Shown: piece by piece, positions 52,607 to 62,104 of the stretch
Numbering within the stretch: position 1 is the first letter of the stretch
Layout: the number at the start of each line of letters is the position of its first letter
Assembly (NCBI GenBank): GCA_015061745.1
Contig: SUWB01000003.1
Coordinates: 1-64,000, forward strand
DNA: 64,000 bases
Direction: 5' to 3'
DNA from: Lentisphaerota bacterium
GTDB taxonomy: Bacteria > Verrucomicrobiota > Lentisphaeria > Victivallales > Victivallaceae
Notes under the pieces: generated by a model
Seen by the model: only the letters and a program-made list of their open reading frames with translations
The model's database searches: none
What the model was told of the DNA's origin: nothing
Translations under genes and position numbers: made by a program

Positions 52607-53386
52607 TCAAAAACTTATTTCTGCCAGAAGGGGAAAATGGTCCGATGCAGCCGTATCGGCAGCCGTAAAATTGTCAACCACTTCAAAACGTTCGACCCGG
52701 ATCTCATCAGAAACAAGAATGTAATCTATCCGGTCCGTATGCCTTCTTGCAGCCGGGTCTGAAACAAAGCCGTGGAAAGTAGCTCCGGAATGTGCCACCG
52801 GAACTTTGGAAAGAGCCCGGGCATCGTTGAGCTGCGACATTGCATAACGTGCCGCAGGAGCATCAGGATAAGCGTTGAAATCCCCAGTCAGGATAAGGGG
52901 GAGCTTTTCATAGCTTTTCAGCCGGGCAAAAAGATATTCCAACTGGGTCTGCTGCACCTCTTTCACCCGGTGTTCCAGATGAGTGTTGGCAAAGATAAAC
53001 TTCTTTCCCGTCACTTTGTCCCTGAAAACGCCTGCCGTACAGATCCGGGGATAGATCGCTCCGGGAACAACAGAGTGGCGTTCCGGAGTTTCCGAAAGCC
53101 AGAAGGTTTCATTTTCAAGAAGTTCAACTCTTGCCGTATCATAATAGACATTGCAGGATTCGCCATCACCATTTTCGCAGCGGCCGTGACCGAAAGCGGC
53201 AAAAGTGCTGTTGCTGCAAATGTAATCATTGTAAAAATCCATTGTCTCCTGAGCACCGAAAATGTGATATCCCATCCGCTCAACATCCGCCCTGACCCGG
53301 GGCATACGGCTTTCCCAGTCATTAGGGAAAGGATCTTTCCCCCCGGGAGTACGCAAATTATAGGAACCGACGATCAATTCATCCAT
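52607..53386 (-). CDS. Endonuclease/exonuclease/phosphatase-family protein
   Basis: This 259-residue protein of the DNase I-like metal-dependent fold has SYNLRTPGG, FGAQET (metal Glu), FANTHLEH, LILTGDFNAYPDAPA and DRIDYILVSD, ending ASDHFPLLAEI with the catalytic His. Family members hydrolyse phosphodiesters or phosphomonoesters; the substrate is unknown. It is 17 bp after the glycosidase-like gene and probably co-transcribed. Confidence 0.85.
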   Translation of the reverse strand: MDELIVGSYNLRTPGGKDPFPNDWESRMPRVRADVERMGYHIFGAQETMDFYNDYICSNSTFAAFGHGRCENGDGESCNVYYDTARVELLENETFWLSETPERHSVVPGAIYPRICTAGVFRDKVTGKKFIFANTHLEHRVKEVQQTQLEYLFARLKSYEKLPLILTGDFNAYPDAPAARYAMSQLNDARALSKVPVAHSGATFHGFVSDPAARRHTDRIDYILVSDEIRVERFEVVDNFTAADTAASDHFPLLAEISF

Positions 53387-53403
53387 TTCAACACCTTTTC
53401 AAA

Positions 53404-55437
53404 TCATTCGTAACTCAATTCAACCATCTGATGACAAAGAAGTTCTGCAAGAGTAAATTTCACCTTGCCGTCCTCCTGTACAAAGGGAAGATCCACATTT
53501 TCAGGAACCAGTCTGGCACCGGTGATTTTCCGGGGGACTTTGACCTCAAAACTCACATTGTACACAGGAGTCAGCTCCTCAATGATCTCAACCGGTGCAG
53601 TTGCTCTCATTCCGGGCATAAAAGGAGCTGAAGTCATTCCCCGCAAAACCGGCGTTGCATAAAGAGCGTGGAACACATATCTTTTGTTCTCTTTCTGTTC
53701 CAGCAGAGAAACACGTCCCTGAGTGGGAAGTGTGGTAACAATCTGCTTTTCTTTTCCCAGCAAGGCATTGATCCCCTTGAGGATAAACTGTTTCAGGATA
53801 ACAGTTCCGTAATTGGCATAAAGCGTGAAAACCGGATGGGCAAAGTAAAGGATATTTTCCGTCAGGACACCTGCGCTGAATCCGGAGCTTTCCATTTTAT
53901 TGGGCGTGTGCTGATGAGAACAGAAGTGTTCATAAGTCCGGGTAAAGTAGGGAGAATAGATATCCCCGAGGGATTTTCCTCCTGTCACTTTGATCTTGAG
54001 AGAAGGACGGTACATCACAAAAGGCGTATTGACGCCCTCAGGCGCAAATTCCGGAGCCGCACAAAGATAGTTGGGGATCTCCATATCCAGTTCCCCGGAA
54101 GTACTCAAAGGCAGATCAAAGGCAACTTCGCTGCACTCTTTCTTGAGAATGGAAGTGCCGGACAGGATCAACTTGCCTCCTTTGGCAGTAAATGCCCCAA
54201 GTTTTGCACGCAACGCCTCATCGACCCGCAAGTTGTCCGCCAGGATCAGGACTTTGTATTTGTCAAACTCCGCCCAGGTATCCAGACGGTCAAAGGGGAT
54301 ATGGGACTCCAGAAGCAGACGGGAAACGCCGATTTCAATGCGTTCTTCTTCTTTTTCATAAGCGTTGAAGCCGATATTGGAAAGGATCGCCACTTCTGCA
54401 CAGCTTGAGACACGGGAACACCAGGGTTCCTTTTTTTCCACCTCTGCATAAGCCTCACCGATCAGGCGGCAGGTGCTTTCATCCAGCATACCTGCGGGGT
54501 GGAGCTGATCGCCCACACTGCATTTGGAGCCCTGTGCCAGCATAGCACAACATTCATACCGCAGAGCATTGGGATGTTTGAATCCGCCGAATTCCCCCCA
54601 GGAAGTATGGAATTTTCCGGTCATTCCCAGATAATCCAACTCCTGACTCCGGCAATATGCCGCCATAAGAGGATAGTGGTCATATCCCCAGCCGCCGGTG
54701 GGCAGAGATTCCAGCTCCAGATGGGAAAAATATTGTGCCATATGGCGGAATCCGGGCCCCAGATAGTGTCCGGCATTGTGAAGCACGGGCATATCAGCTC
54801 TGACACTGCGGGCCGCTTCAAAGGAACGTTTCATATAGTTGGCAAGGACAATGTCTCCGAAGGCGATACGGTCAGCTTCACATTCAGGGTTGAAGCCCTG
54901 TTTTTTCATATCCCGCATACACCAGGGGCAGCAGCACTGATTCTGAGAGATGATGTCAAAAAACATACCGTCAGCATCGGGAAACAGTTTGGCTGCCTCC
55001 TCAATGAGACGGCAGAGATAGTCCATATAAGGAGAGTTGAAACAAAGCGTTATAAACCCGGGCTGTACCGGAGAAGCCCGCCAGCCGGCATAACGCCCCT
55101 GAAAATCCACTTCACGCCAGCCGGGATTTTTTTCAGCCACCATATTGTTGACTCCGGCAGTAATGTAAATGGGCACATTGACACCGATCTCGTGGCTGGC
55201 ATCAATCTGGGCACGCAGCAGATTAAAATCCAGGTGGGGGTGCATTTCGCCGACCTCCGTGGGATGATAACTGTACCCGTGGTGACAACAGGAAAAACAG
55301 GTAATGGAGTCGATATGTCCCATTTTCAGCCGTTCCTGCCACAATTTTTTATCAAAACTTTTTCCGATCCCCGGAATTAAAGGAGATGTATGAAAATCAA
55401 GATGTACCTGGCGGAATTTCAATTCGTGCTTGTTCAT
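53404..55437 (-). CDS. Glycosidase-like protein with trimerisation-type domain
   Basis: This 677-residue protein has an N-terminal TIM-barrel-like part: VHLDFHTSPLIPG, DADGMFFDIISQNQ, then the Cys-rich CCCPWCMRDM and LPVLHN-like DMPVLHNAGH. A middle alpha/beta part, VLILADNLRVDEALRAKLGAFTAKG then GGKLILSG, resembles the beta-galactosidase trimerisation/amidotransferase-like domain. A C-terminal beta domain follows. The catalytic residues are not certain; it probably belongs to an uncharacterised fucosidase/galactosidase-like group. There is no signal peptide. The start was chosen at MNKHELKF. Confidence 0.65.
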   Translation of the reverse strand: MNKHELKFRQVHLDFHTSPLIPGIGKSFDKKLWQERLKMGHIDSITCFSCCHHGYSYHPTEVGEMHPHLDFNLLRAQIDASHEIGVNVPIYITAGVNNMVAEKNPGWREVDFQGRYAGWRASPVQPGFITLCFNSPYMDYLCRLIEEAAKLFPDADGMFFDIISQNQCCCPWCMRDMKKQGFNPECEADRIAFGDIVLANYMKRSFEAARSVRADMPVLHNAGHYLGPGFRHMAQYFSHLELESLPTGGWGYDHYPLMAAYCRSQELDYLGMTGKFHTSWGEFGGFKHPNALRYECCAMLAQGSKCSVGDQLHPAGMLDESTCRLIGEAYAEVEKKEPWCSRVSSCAEVAILSNIGFNAYEKEEERIEIGVSRLLLESHIPFDRLDTWAEFDKYKVLILADNLRVDEALRAKLGAFTAKGGKLILSGTSILKKECSEVAFDLPLSTSGELDMEIPNYLCAAPEFAPEGVNTPFVMYRPSLKIKVTGGKSLGDIYSPYFTRTYEHFCSHQHTPNKMESSGFSAGVLTENILYFAHPVFTLYANYGTVILKQFILKGINALLGKEKQIVTTLPTQGRVSLLEQKENKRYVFHALYATPVLRGMTSAPFMPGMRATAPVEIIEELTPVYNVSFEVKVPRKITGARLVPENVDLPFVQEDGKVKFTLAELLCHQMVELSYE

Positions 55438-55482
55438 AATGTTTAATATCCTTGGCTTGAATTTGATTTTTTGCACCGGGAT

Positions 55483-55511
55483 AATTTACTGCCTTAAAAA
55501 AAGATTTTCAA
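55483..55511 (-). promoter_or_regulatory. Promoter of the glycosidase-like gene
   Basis: Minus strand TTGAAA (55511-55506), 17 bp, TAAATT (55488-55483). Confidence 0.7.
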
Positions 55512-55574
55512 GCCCGCGGTCAAAGAAAAAAACTTTTTTAAGCGTTATGCAGGGACGCCATTTGTTTCCGCCCC

Positions 55575-55603
55575 TTGAATTTTGCAGCTCTTTATGTTAT
55601 ATT
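55575..55603 (+). promoter_or_regulatory. Promoter of parE-parC
   Basis: TTGAAT (55575-55580), 17 bp, TATATT (55598-55603), followed by a leader of about 70 bp. Confidence 0.75.
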
Positions 55604-55681
55604 ATAGGGATTATATATTGATATTTCATCTTCTTTCTGCCGGGAAAGAATGCAATTTGTTTTTGAGGTGTTTTTACGACT

Positions 55682-57598
55682 ATGGCTGGAGAATACGACG
55701 CAAGTTCAATTCAGACCCTTTCAGGTCTCGAACATATCCGGAAACGTCCGGGTATGTATATCGGCCGTCTGGGTGACGGAAGTCATCCGGACGATGGCAT
55801 TTATGTCCTTTTGAAAGAGGTCATCGACAACAGTATCGACGAATTTATTATGGGAGCCGGCAAAAAGGTCGAGATCTCCATTGCCGATGACGGGACAGTT
55901 GCCGTCCGGGACTACGGCCGGGGCATTCCTCTTGAAAGTGTGGTCGCCTGTGTTTCCGTTATGAACACAGGGGGAAAATATGCCGAAGGAGCCTTTGCCC
56001 GTTCCATTGGTATGAACGGCGTGGGTACCAAAGCCGTCAACGCTCTTTCCACCTATTTTGAAGTCAAATCCGTCCGGGACGGCAAATTCAAATCCGCCCG
56101 CTTCGCCTATGGGGAACTCCAGAGTACCGATGAAGGTGAAACCGATGAACGCAACGGTACATTCACCTCTTTCCGTCCCGATCCGGAACAGTTCAAAAAC
56201 TACGCTTACCGCAATGAATATGTGGAAAAACGCCTCTGGATGTACGCTTATCTCAACAGCGGTCTTTCCCTGCTTTACAAAAATCAGCGTTATTACTCTG
56301 CCAAAGGACTTGAAGATCTCCTCAACGTTGAAACCGGAGATGACCGTCTGTATGATATCATCTACTACCGTTCCGACAGTGCTGAATTCGGTATTGAATT
56401 TGCGTTGACTCACAGCGACAACTACGGAGAAAACTGTTTCTCCTTTGTGAACGGTCAATACACCAATGACGGGGGAACCCATTTGTCTGCTTTCAAAGAG
56501 GGACTTCTTAAAGCAGTCAATGAATTTTCAGGCAAAAACTTCAAAGCTGATGCCGTCCGGGACGGTATGGTAGGAGCCATTTCCATCCGGATCACAGACC
56601 CTATTTTTGAAGCTCAGACCAAAAACAAACTGGGCAACACCGATGTCCGCGCCCCCATTGTGAACGCTGTCCGTGAAGCCATTGTGGACTTTCTCCATAA
56701 AAATCTGGAAATCGCTGATATTATTCTCGACAAAGTCCAGCGTAATGAATCCGTCCACCGCAAGATGCAGGAAGCCAAAAAACTTTCAAAAGAAAGTGCC
56801 GCAAAAAGCCGTCTGCGCATCCCCAAACTCAAAGATTGCAAATATCACGTGGGTGAAAAATGGCCCAGAGGGGAAGAACCCCGGGAAACAATGATCTTTC
56901 TCACAGAGGGCGACTCTGCCGCAGGTTCAATCGAACAATCCCGCCAAACGGAAAATCAGGCGATTTTCGCCCTCAGAGGAAAACCCCTCAATTGTTTCGG
57001 TGCCACCCGTGAAGAACTCTATAAGAATGAGGAGTTCTACTTCCTCACTCAGGCATTGGGCATTGAAGATGACATTGAAAATCTGCGTTACGACAAAGTC
57101 ATTATCGCAACCGACGCCGATGTGGATGGTATGCACATCCGCAATCTGCTTATCACCTTTTTCCTCACTTTCTTTGAACAGCTGGTGCTGACCGGACATC
57201 TTTACGTCCTTGAAACACCCCTTTTCCGGGTGCGTGACCCCAAAGCCGCCACCAAGGAAAAGAGCAAAAGCAGATCCCGCTCCCGCAAAAAAGAGGAAGA
57301 AGGAGCTGCTGACAAGCCCGCCGAAAAGCCTTCGCAGTACTATTGTTACTCTGAAGCTGAGCGGGACGCCGCAGCAGCAAAGCTCGGGGCAAAGGCTGAA
57401 ATCACCCGCTTCAAAGGACTGGGCGAAATTTCACCCAAAGAGTTCGCCCAATTCATCGGGGACGAAATCAAACTTCTGCCGGTGACATTGGACAGTATGC
57501 GCAATGTTCCGGAACTGCTGAAGTTCTATATGGGCCCCAATTCGCCCCAGCGCAAAGACTACATTATGACCAATCTGACGGTAAGCAAATATGAGTGA
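55682..57598 (+). CDS. parE: DNA topoisomerase IV subunit B
   Basis: This 638-residue GyrB/ParE-type ATPase has RKRPGMYIGRLGDGSHPDDG and IDNSIDEF (ATP-binding Asn), VRDYGRGIPLE, MNGVGTKAVNAL, and the TOPRIM motifs TEGDSAAGS and ATDADVDGMHI. The YIGRLGDG...GIYVLLKEV opening and the partner gene suit ParE better than GyrB. A Lys/Ser/Arg-rich insert (KSKSRSRSRKKEE) lies after the TOPRIM domain. Its last 8 bp overlap parC. Confidence 0.92.
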   Translation: MAGEYDASSIQTLSGLEHIRKRPGMYIGRLGDGSHPDDGIYVLLKEVIDNSIDEFIMGAGKKVEISIADDGTVAVRDYGRGIPLESVVACVSVMNTGGKYAEGAFARSIGMNGVGTKAVNALSTYFEVKSVRDGKFKSARFAYGELQSTDEGETDERNGTFTSFRPDPEQFKNYAYRNEYVEKRLWMYAYLNSGLSLLYKNQRYYSAKGLEDLLNVETGDDRLYDIIYYRSDSAEFGIEFALTHSDNYGENCFSFVNGQYTNDGGTHLSAFKEGLLKAVNEFSGKNFKADAVRDGMVGAISIRITDPIFEAQTKNKLGNTDVRAPIVNAVREAIVDFLHKNLEIADIILDKVQRNESVHRKMQEAKKLSKESAAKSRLRIPKLKDCKYHVGEKWPRGEEPRETMIFLTEGDSAAGSIEQSRQTENQAIFALRGKPLNCFGATREELYKNEEFYFLTQALGIEDDIENLRYDKVIIATDADVDGMHIRNLLITFFLTFFEQLVLTGHLYVLETPLFRVRDPKAATKEKSKSRSRSRKKEEEGAADKPAEKPSQYYCYSEAERDAAAAKLGAKAEITRFKGLGEISPKEFAQFIGDEIKLLPVTLDSMRNVPELLKFYMGPNSPQRKDYIMTNLTVSKYE

Positions 57599-60017
57599 CG
57601 ACAAGGAAAAAGAAATACCCTTCACCCCGGAATCCGACCTGCCGGACGGAGATGAGGCTGTCAACCAGCGGGGCAGCGATGCCTATCTGCGGGCTATGGT
57701 GGACAAAAACTTTCTGGAATATGCCTCTTATGTGATCAAAGACCGTGCCATTCCTGATGTGGATGACGGTTTGAAGCCCGTTCAACGCCGTATTCTCTGG
57801 GCTCTGAAAGAGATCGACGACGGCAGAACGCACAAAGCCGCCAACGTGATCGGAAATGTGATGCACTACCACCCTCACGGAGATGCCTCCATCGGTGACG
57901 CTCTGGTGGTGCTTGCCAATAAAGAATATTACATCATCAAACAGGGAAACTACGGCAACCCCATTACCGGCAGTCCCGCCGCCGCTTCACGTTACATTGA
58001 ATGCGGACTTTCAAAACTGGGCCGGGAGGTTCTTTTTAACGATGACCTCACAGAATTTGTAGACTCCTACGACGGCCGCAGCAAAGAGCCGGTGGTGCTT
58101 CCTGTAAAGATTCCCAGTCTGCTGATGCTGGGCAGCGACGGTATCGCAGTAGGTATGGCAACGACCATTCTGCCGCACAACTTCTGCGAGCTGCTTCAGG
58201 CGCAGATCAGTATTCTCAAAGGCGAGGAATTCGCTGTCTACCCGGACTTCCGTCAGGGGGGACTTATGGATGTTTCTGAATACGATGACGGTAACGGAAA
58301 AATCATACTCCGTGCAAAAATCGAACTGGATGAAAAACATAAAAAGCTCATTATCAGAGAGATCCCCGCTGTATGCACTTCAGAAAGTCTGATCGCTTCA
58401 ATCGAAAAGGCCGCAGATAAAAACAAGATCAAGATCTCAAGTGTCAAAGATTATTCCAGTGCCGAGGCTGAAATCGAAATCACCCCCACCCGGGGCTACG
58501 ACCTTGAAAAGACCCGGCAGGCCCTCTATATGTACACGGACTGCTCCAAGTCGGTTTCCGTCAATTTGACTGTGATCCGTGAAGGACGTCCCTGTGTTAT
58601 GAGTGTCAGTGAGGTGCTGCGCCGCAACACCGACAAGCTCCTCTACTATTTGAAACGGGAACTGGAGATCGCTCTGGAAAGACAATCTGAACTTTTCCAC
58701 GCTAAAACTCTTGCTCAGATTTTCTTTGAAAACCGCATCTACAAACGCATTGAGGAGTGCGAAACTCACGAACTTGCCATTGCAGAAGTCCACACGGGCG
58801 TGGCTCCTTTCAGAGAACAGCTCCGCCGTGATGTCACAGATGAGGATGTTGAAAAACTCCTGGCCCTGCCCGTCCGCCGGATCGCCCGGTTCGACATTGA
58901 GAAAAACCAGAAAGAACTGGCCGAGATCCTGGAAGAAATGAAGCAGCTGCGCAAGAAATTGGCTCACCTGACTGAGTATGCCATTGATTACCTGACTGCT
59001 CTGCTCGAAAAATACGGTCCGGATTTCCCCAGACATACCGAAATCGAACATCTGGAAAAAATCGACCGCAGTGCCGCCGCCCTCAACAACATCAAAGTGG
59101 GCTGGGACCGGAAAAACGGCTACATCGGCACCGCCGTCAAAAGCGACGATACCATCGTCTGCAATGAGTTTGACAGGCTGCTTTGCGTCCAGAAAGACGG
59201 TACCTACAAGGTCATCGCCCTGCCGGGAGACAAAGCCTTTATCGGTAAACTTTATGACTTGCGCCGTTACGATGCGGAAACTGTTTTCGGCATTGTCTAC
59301 CGGGAAAACAAAACCGGCAAGTACTACGGCAAAAGGACCTCTATCGGCGGCTACATTATGGACAAGGAGTACCAACTCTGTCCCGACGGGTGCAAACTTG
59401 AACTGATGACCCCCCGGGCAGATGCCGTTTATATCCTGACCGAATGTACCGTCAAAGGCAAAAACACCACCCGGGAAGTCAATTTAATGGAATTTCCCGT
59501 CCGTTCTGCCAAGGCACGCGGTGTGCTGGTCGGCTCTAAAACCTTTGTCAAGATCACCCATAGCCGTTATCTCACTGAGGAAGAATTGAAATTCTTTGTT
59601 TCAGGTGAGGGAGCCTCAGAACTTCCTGAGGACGAAGAAACTCCTCCCGTTCCCCCTGCGGGGAGTGCGGCGGCAGTTCCGTCTGAAGCGGACTCTCCGG
59701 AATCCGCCGATACAGCCGGTATTCCGGAAAAAGAGCCGGGTGAACTTCCTGGGGATCTTCCTGAAGTGCCGGAGCAGCAGCCTGCCGTACCGGAAGTAGT
59801 GGAAAAAGCTGTAAAATCCCCGGAAAAGGTCTCTGTTGCACCCGAAAAAGAAACGCCCGTTAAAGATACGGCCAACGATGACACCCCCCTTCTGGGAGAT
59901 GTTCCCGTTGATCCTGTGGGGACAAAAGCCCCCGCAAGAAGTCCTAAAAAAAGTGAAGAAAAAAATTCAGACAATGACGACGATCTGGGAATCATCCAGC
60001 CGGAGTTCGGATTCTGA
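57591..60017 (+). CDS. parC: DNA topoisomerase IV subunit A
   Basis: This 808-residue cleavage subunit has YASYVIKDRAIPDVDDGLKP, HYHPHGDASIGDAL and the catalytic Tyr in AAASRYIECGLS. The C-terminal DNA-wrapping domain is short, and the last 130 residues are a low-complexity Pro/Glu-rich tail ending NDDDDLGIIQPEFGF. Its start lies inside the end of parE, indicating coupled translation. It unlinks daughter chromosomes with ParE. Confidence 0.92.
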   Translation: MSDDKEKEIPFTPESDLPDGDEAVNQRGSDAYLRAMVDKNFLEYASYVIKDRAIPDVDDGLKPVQRRILWALKEIDDGRTHKAANVIGNVMHYHPHGDASIGDALVVLANKEYYIIKQGNYGNPITGSPAAASRYIECGLSKLGREVLFNDDLTEFVDSYDGRSKEPVVLPVKIPSLLMLGSDGIAVGMATTILPHNFCELLQAQISILKGEEFAVYPDFRQGGLMDVSEYDDGNGKIILRAKIELDEKHKKLIIREIPAVCTSESLIASIEKAADKNKIKISSVKDYSSAEAEIEITPTRGYDLEKTRQALYMYTDCSKSVSVNLTVIREGRPCVMSVSEVLRRNTDKLLYYLKRELEIALERQSELFHAKTLAQIFFENRIYKRIEECETHELAIAEVHTGVAPFREQLRRDVTDEDVEKLLALPVRRIARFDIEKNQKELAEILEEMKQLRKKLAHLTEYAIDYLTALLEKYGPDFPRHTEIEHLEKIDRSAAALNNIKVGWDRKNGYIGTAVKSDDTIVCNEFDRLLCVQKDGTYKVIALPGDKAFIGKLYDLRRYDAETVFGIVYRENKTGKYYGKRTSIGGYIMDKEYQLCPDGCKLELMTPRADAVYILTECTVKGKNTTREVNLMEFPVRSAKARGVLVGSKTFVKITHSRYLTEEELKFFVSGEGASELPEDEETPPVPPAGSAAAVPSEADSPESADTAGIPEKEPGELPGDLPEVPEQQPAVPEVVEKAVKSPEKVSVAPEKETPVKDTANDDTPLLGDVPVDPVGTKAPARSPKKSEEKNSDNDDDLGIIQPEFGF

Positions 60018-60046
60018 AATAAATTTATTCAAAAGGAGCAAAGAAT

Positions 60047-60814
60047 ATGGCTTTTATGGAATGTTTCATCCGCTCAAGCGTCTTGAGCAAGGCTTGCAAT
60101 ATCAATGTACTGATGCCTCAGAACTATGAAGCTGACGGCATCACTCCGGGGAAACGTCAGGAATACAAGGTCCTCTATCTGCTCCACGGGCTTTCAGATG
60201 ACTATTCCTCCTGGATGCGCCGCACCTCCATTGAACGGTATATGGGCAATCTCCCCGTTGTAGTGGTTATGCCTGATGTCGGCAGAAGTTTCTACACCGA
60301 TATGAAACACGGCCTCAAATACTGGACCTTTATCTCGGAGGAACTCCCCCTGCTCATACAGCAGATGTTCCCCGTCAGCACAAAACGTGAAGACACCTTT
60401 GTGGCAGGTTTTTCTATGGGGGGCTACGGAGCTTTGAAGCTGGCTCTCAATCATCCGGAACGCTTTGCCGCCGCAGGAGCGATGTCCTCAGTCACCGATA
60501 TCGCCGCCAAATTCGGCGATCCCCGGTACGCCGGGTGGCAGTTTGAAGATATTTTCGGCTCTCCTGAACTTCTTGCCGCCGACGGCAACGACCTTTTTGC
60601 GTCCCTTGACAAAACAGCAAAAGCACCTCAAAAGCCCCGGATCATACAGATCTGCGGTACTGAAGATTATCTCTGGCAGGACAATCTCAAACTTAAAGAT
60701 GCTTTTGAGAAAAACAACTATCCCGATTACGTTTTTGAAAGCCACCCCGGAGTCCACAGCTGGGACTTCTGGGATGTTTACATTCAAGATATCATCAAAT
60801 TTTTCTTTCAGTAA
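60047..60814 (+). CDS. Esterase D/FrmB-type alpha/beta hydrolase
   Basis: This 255-residue esterase of the alpha/beta-hydrolase fold has YLLHGLSDDYSSWM (oxyanion strand), VAGFSMGGYGALKLAL (nucleophile Ser), Asp in CGTEDYLW and His in GVHSWDFW. It is similar to tributyrin esterase, S-formylglutathione hydrolase and feruloyl or acetyl-xylan esterases; the substrate is not fixed by sequence. There is no signal peptide. AAGGAGC precedes the start, and the stop is next to the hflX start. Confidence 0.85.
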   Translation: MAFMECFIRSSVLSKACNINVLMPQNYEADGITPGKRQEYKVLYLLHGLSDDYSSWMRRTSIERYMGNLPVVVVMPDVGRSFYTDMKHGLKYWTFISEELPLLIQQMFPVSTKREDTFVAGFSMGGYGALKLALNHPERFAAAGAMSSVTDIAAKFGDPRYAGWQFEDIFGSPELLAADGNDLFASLDKTAKAPQKPRIIQICGTEDYLWQDNLKLKDAFEKNNYPDYVFESHPGVHSWDFWDVYIQDIIKFFFQ

Positions 60815-62104
60815 ATGATCGAAGTCGCAGCAGCCAACAATGAAGCCCGCCGGGCGTTCCTGATCGGCATCGCACAAAGTAACGAAAGCGATGCTGAAAT
60901 GATGGAACAGCTCGATGAACTGGCTGAATTGGTCAGAAATGTGGAACTGATCCCCCTTGAACCGGAAATCGTCCGACTCAGGACACCTCACGCCCAATAT
61001 ATGATGGGCAGCGGGAAAGCAGAGGAAATCGCCCACCTGATCCGGGAATGTGAAGCCGATTGTGTCGTCTTTGATACCGCATTGACACCTTCACAGCAGC
61101 GTAACTGGGAACGGCTCGTTCAACTGCCCGTGGCTGACCGCGAAGAGATCATTCTTGACATTTTTGCCCGCCGGGCCCATACTCACGAAGCGGTGCTTCA
61201 GGTGGCCCTTGCCCGGGCAGAATATTCCCTTCCCCGCCTGACCCGGGCGTGGAGCCACTTTTCCCGGCAGCGGGGCGGCGGCAACACCAACCGCGGTCAG
61301 GGCGAAGCTCAGATCGAAACCGACCGCCGTCTGCTGAAGCGGAAAATACAGCAGTTGACCGAAGAACTGGAATCTGTCCGCAAACAGCGTACCACCGGCC
61401 GCAAGGCCCGGCAGCGGCGGCCTGTGCCTCAGGGAGCCATTGTCGGATATACCAACGTGGGAAAATCCTCTCTGCTCCAAACCCTGACAGGGGCCGATAT
61501 TTTTGTCAAAGATCAGCTTTTTGCCACCCTTGACCCCACGGCCCGGAAAGTGGATCTGGGGAACCACACGGAACTTGTCCTCATCGACACAGTGGGATTT
61601 GTCCGTAAACTGCCTCACTCACTGGTGGAAGCCTTCAAGTCCACCCTTGAAGAAGCGGTCCTGGCAGACTTTCTGCTTCTGCTGCTTGATATTTCTTCTC
61701 CTCAGCTTGAAAGCGAATGGGAAACCACTCTCGATGTTCTCAAAGAGATCGGGGCCGATGAAAAAAAGATCCAGATCGTTTTCAACAAAAACGACCTGAT
61801 CGATCCCCGGGAAGATGCGCTGCTCCTTGCCCGGCTCAAGGGGTTGTTTCCCCAGGCTCTTTATATTTCGACCAAAACAGGCCAGGGCCTTGCTGAACTC
61901 AAAGAAAGACTTGCTGTACTTGCAGGAACTGAACAGCAGGTTCTGGAACTCAAGATCCCTGCACAGCGTGCCGACCTGGTCGCGCTGGCCCATTCGGCAG
62001 GGAAAGTCTATGAATGTATCTATCAGGATGACGGCAGTGCCGACATCATTTTTTCCATTGATTTGAAATTGCGTCACAGATTCAAGGAGTTTATTACAGA
62101 ATGA
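60815..62104 (+). CDS. hflX: Ribosome-splitting GTPase HflX
   Basis: This 429-residue protein has an N-terminal HflX domain with GSGKAEEIA and DTALTPSQQRNWE, a glycine-rich segment RQRGGGNTNRGQGEAQIETD, and then the G domain with GYTNVGKSSLLQTL, LIDTVGFVRKLPHSLVEAFKS and NKNDLID. HflX rescues stalled ribosomes under stress. The stop overlaps the next start (ATGA). Confidence 0.96.
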   Translation: MIEVAAANNEARRAFLIGIAQSNESDAEMMEQLDELAELVRNVELIPLEPEIVRLRTPHAQYMMGSGKAEEIAHLIRECEADCVVFDTALTPSQQRNWERLVQLPVADREEIILDIFARRAHTHEAVLQVALARAEYSLPRLTRAWSHFSRQRGGGNTNRGQGEAQIETDRRLLKRKIQQLTEELESVRKQRTTGRKARQRRPVPQGAIVGYTNVGKSSLLQTLTGADIFVKDQLFATLDPTARKVDLGNHTELVLIDTVGFVRKLPHSLVEAFKSTLEEAVLADFLLLLLDISSPQLESEWETTLDVLKEIGADEKKIQIVFNKNDLIDPREDALLLARLKGLFPQALYISTKTGQGLAELKERLAVLAGTEQQVLELKIPAQRADLVALAHSAGKVYECIYQDDGSADIIFSIDLKLRHRFKEFITE

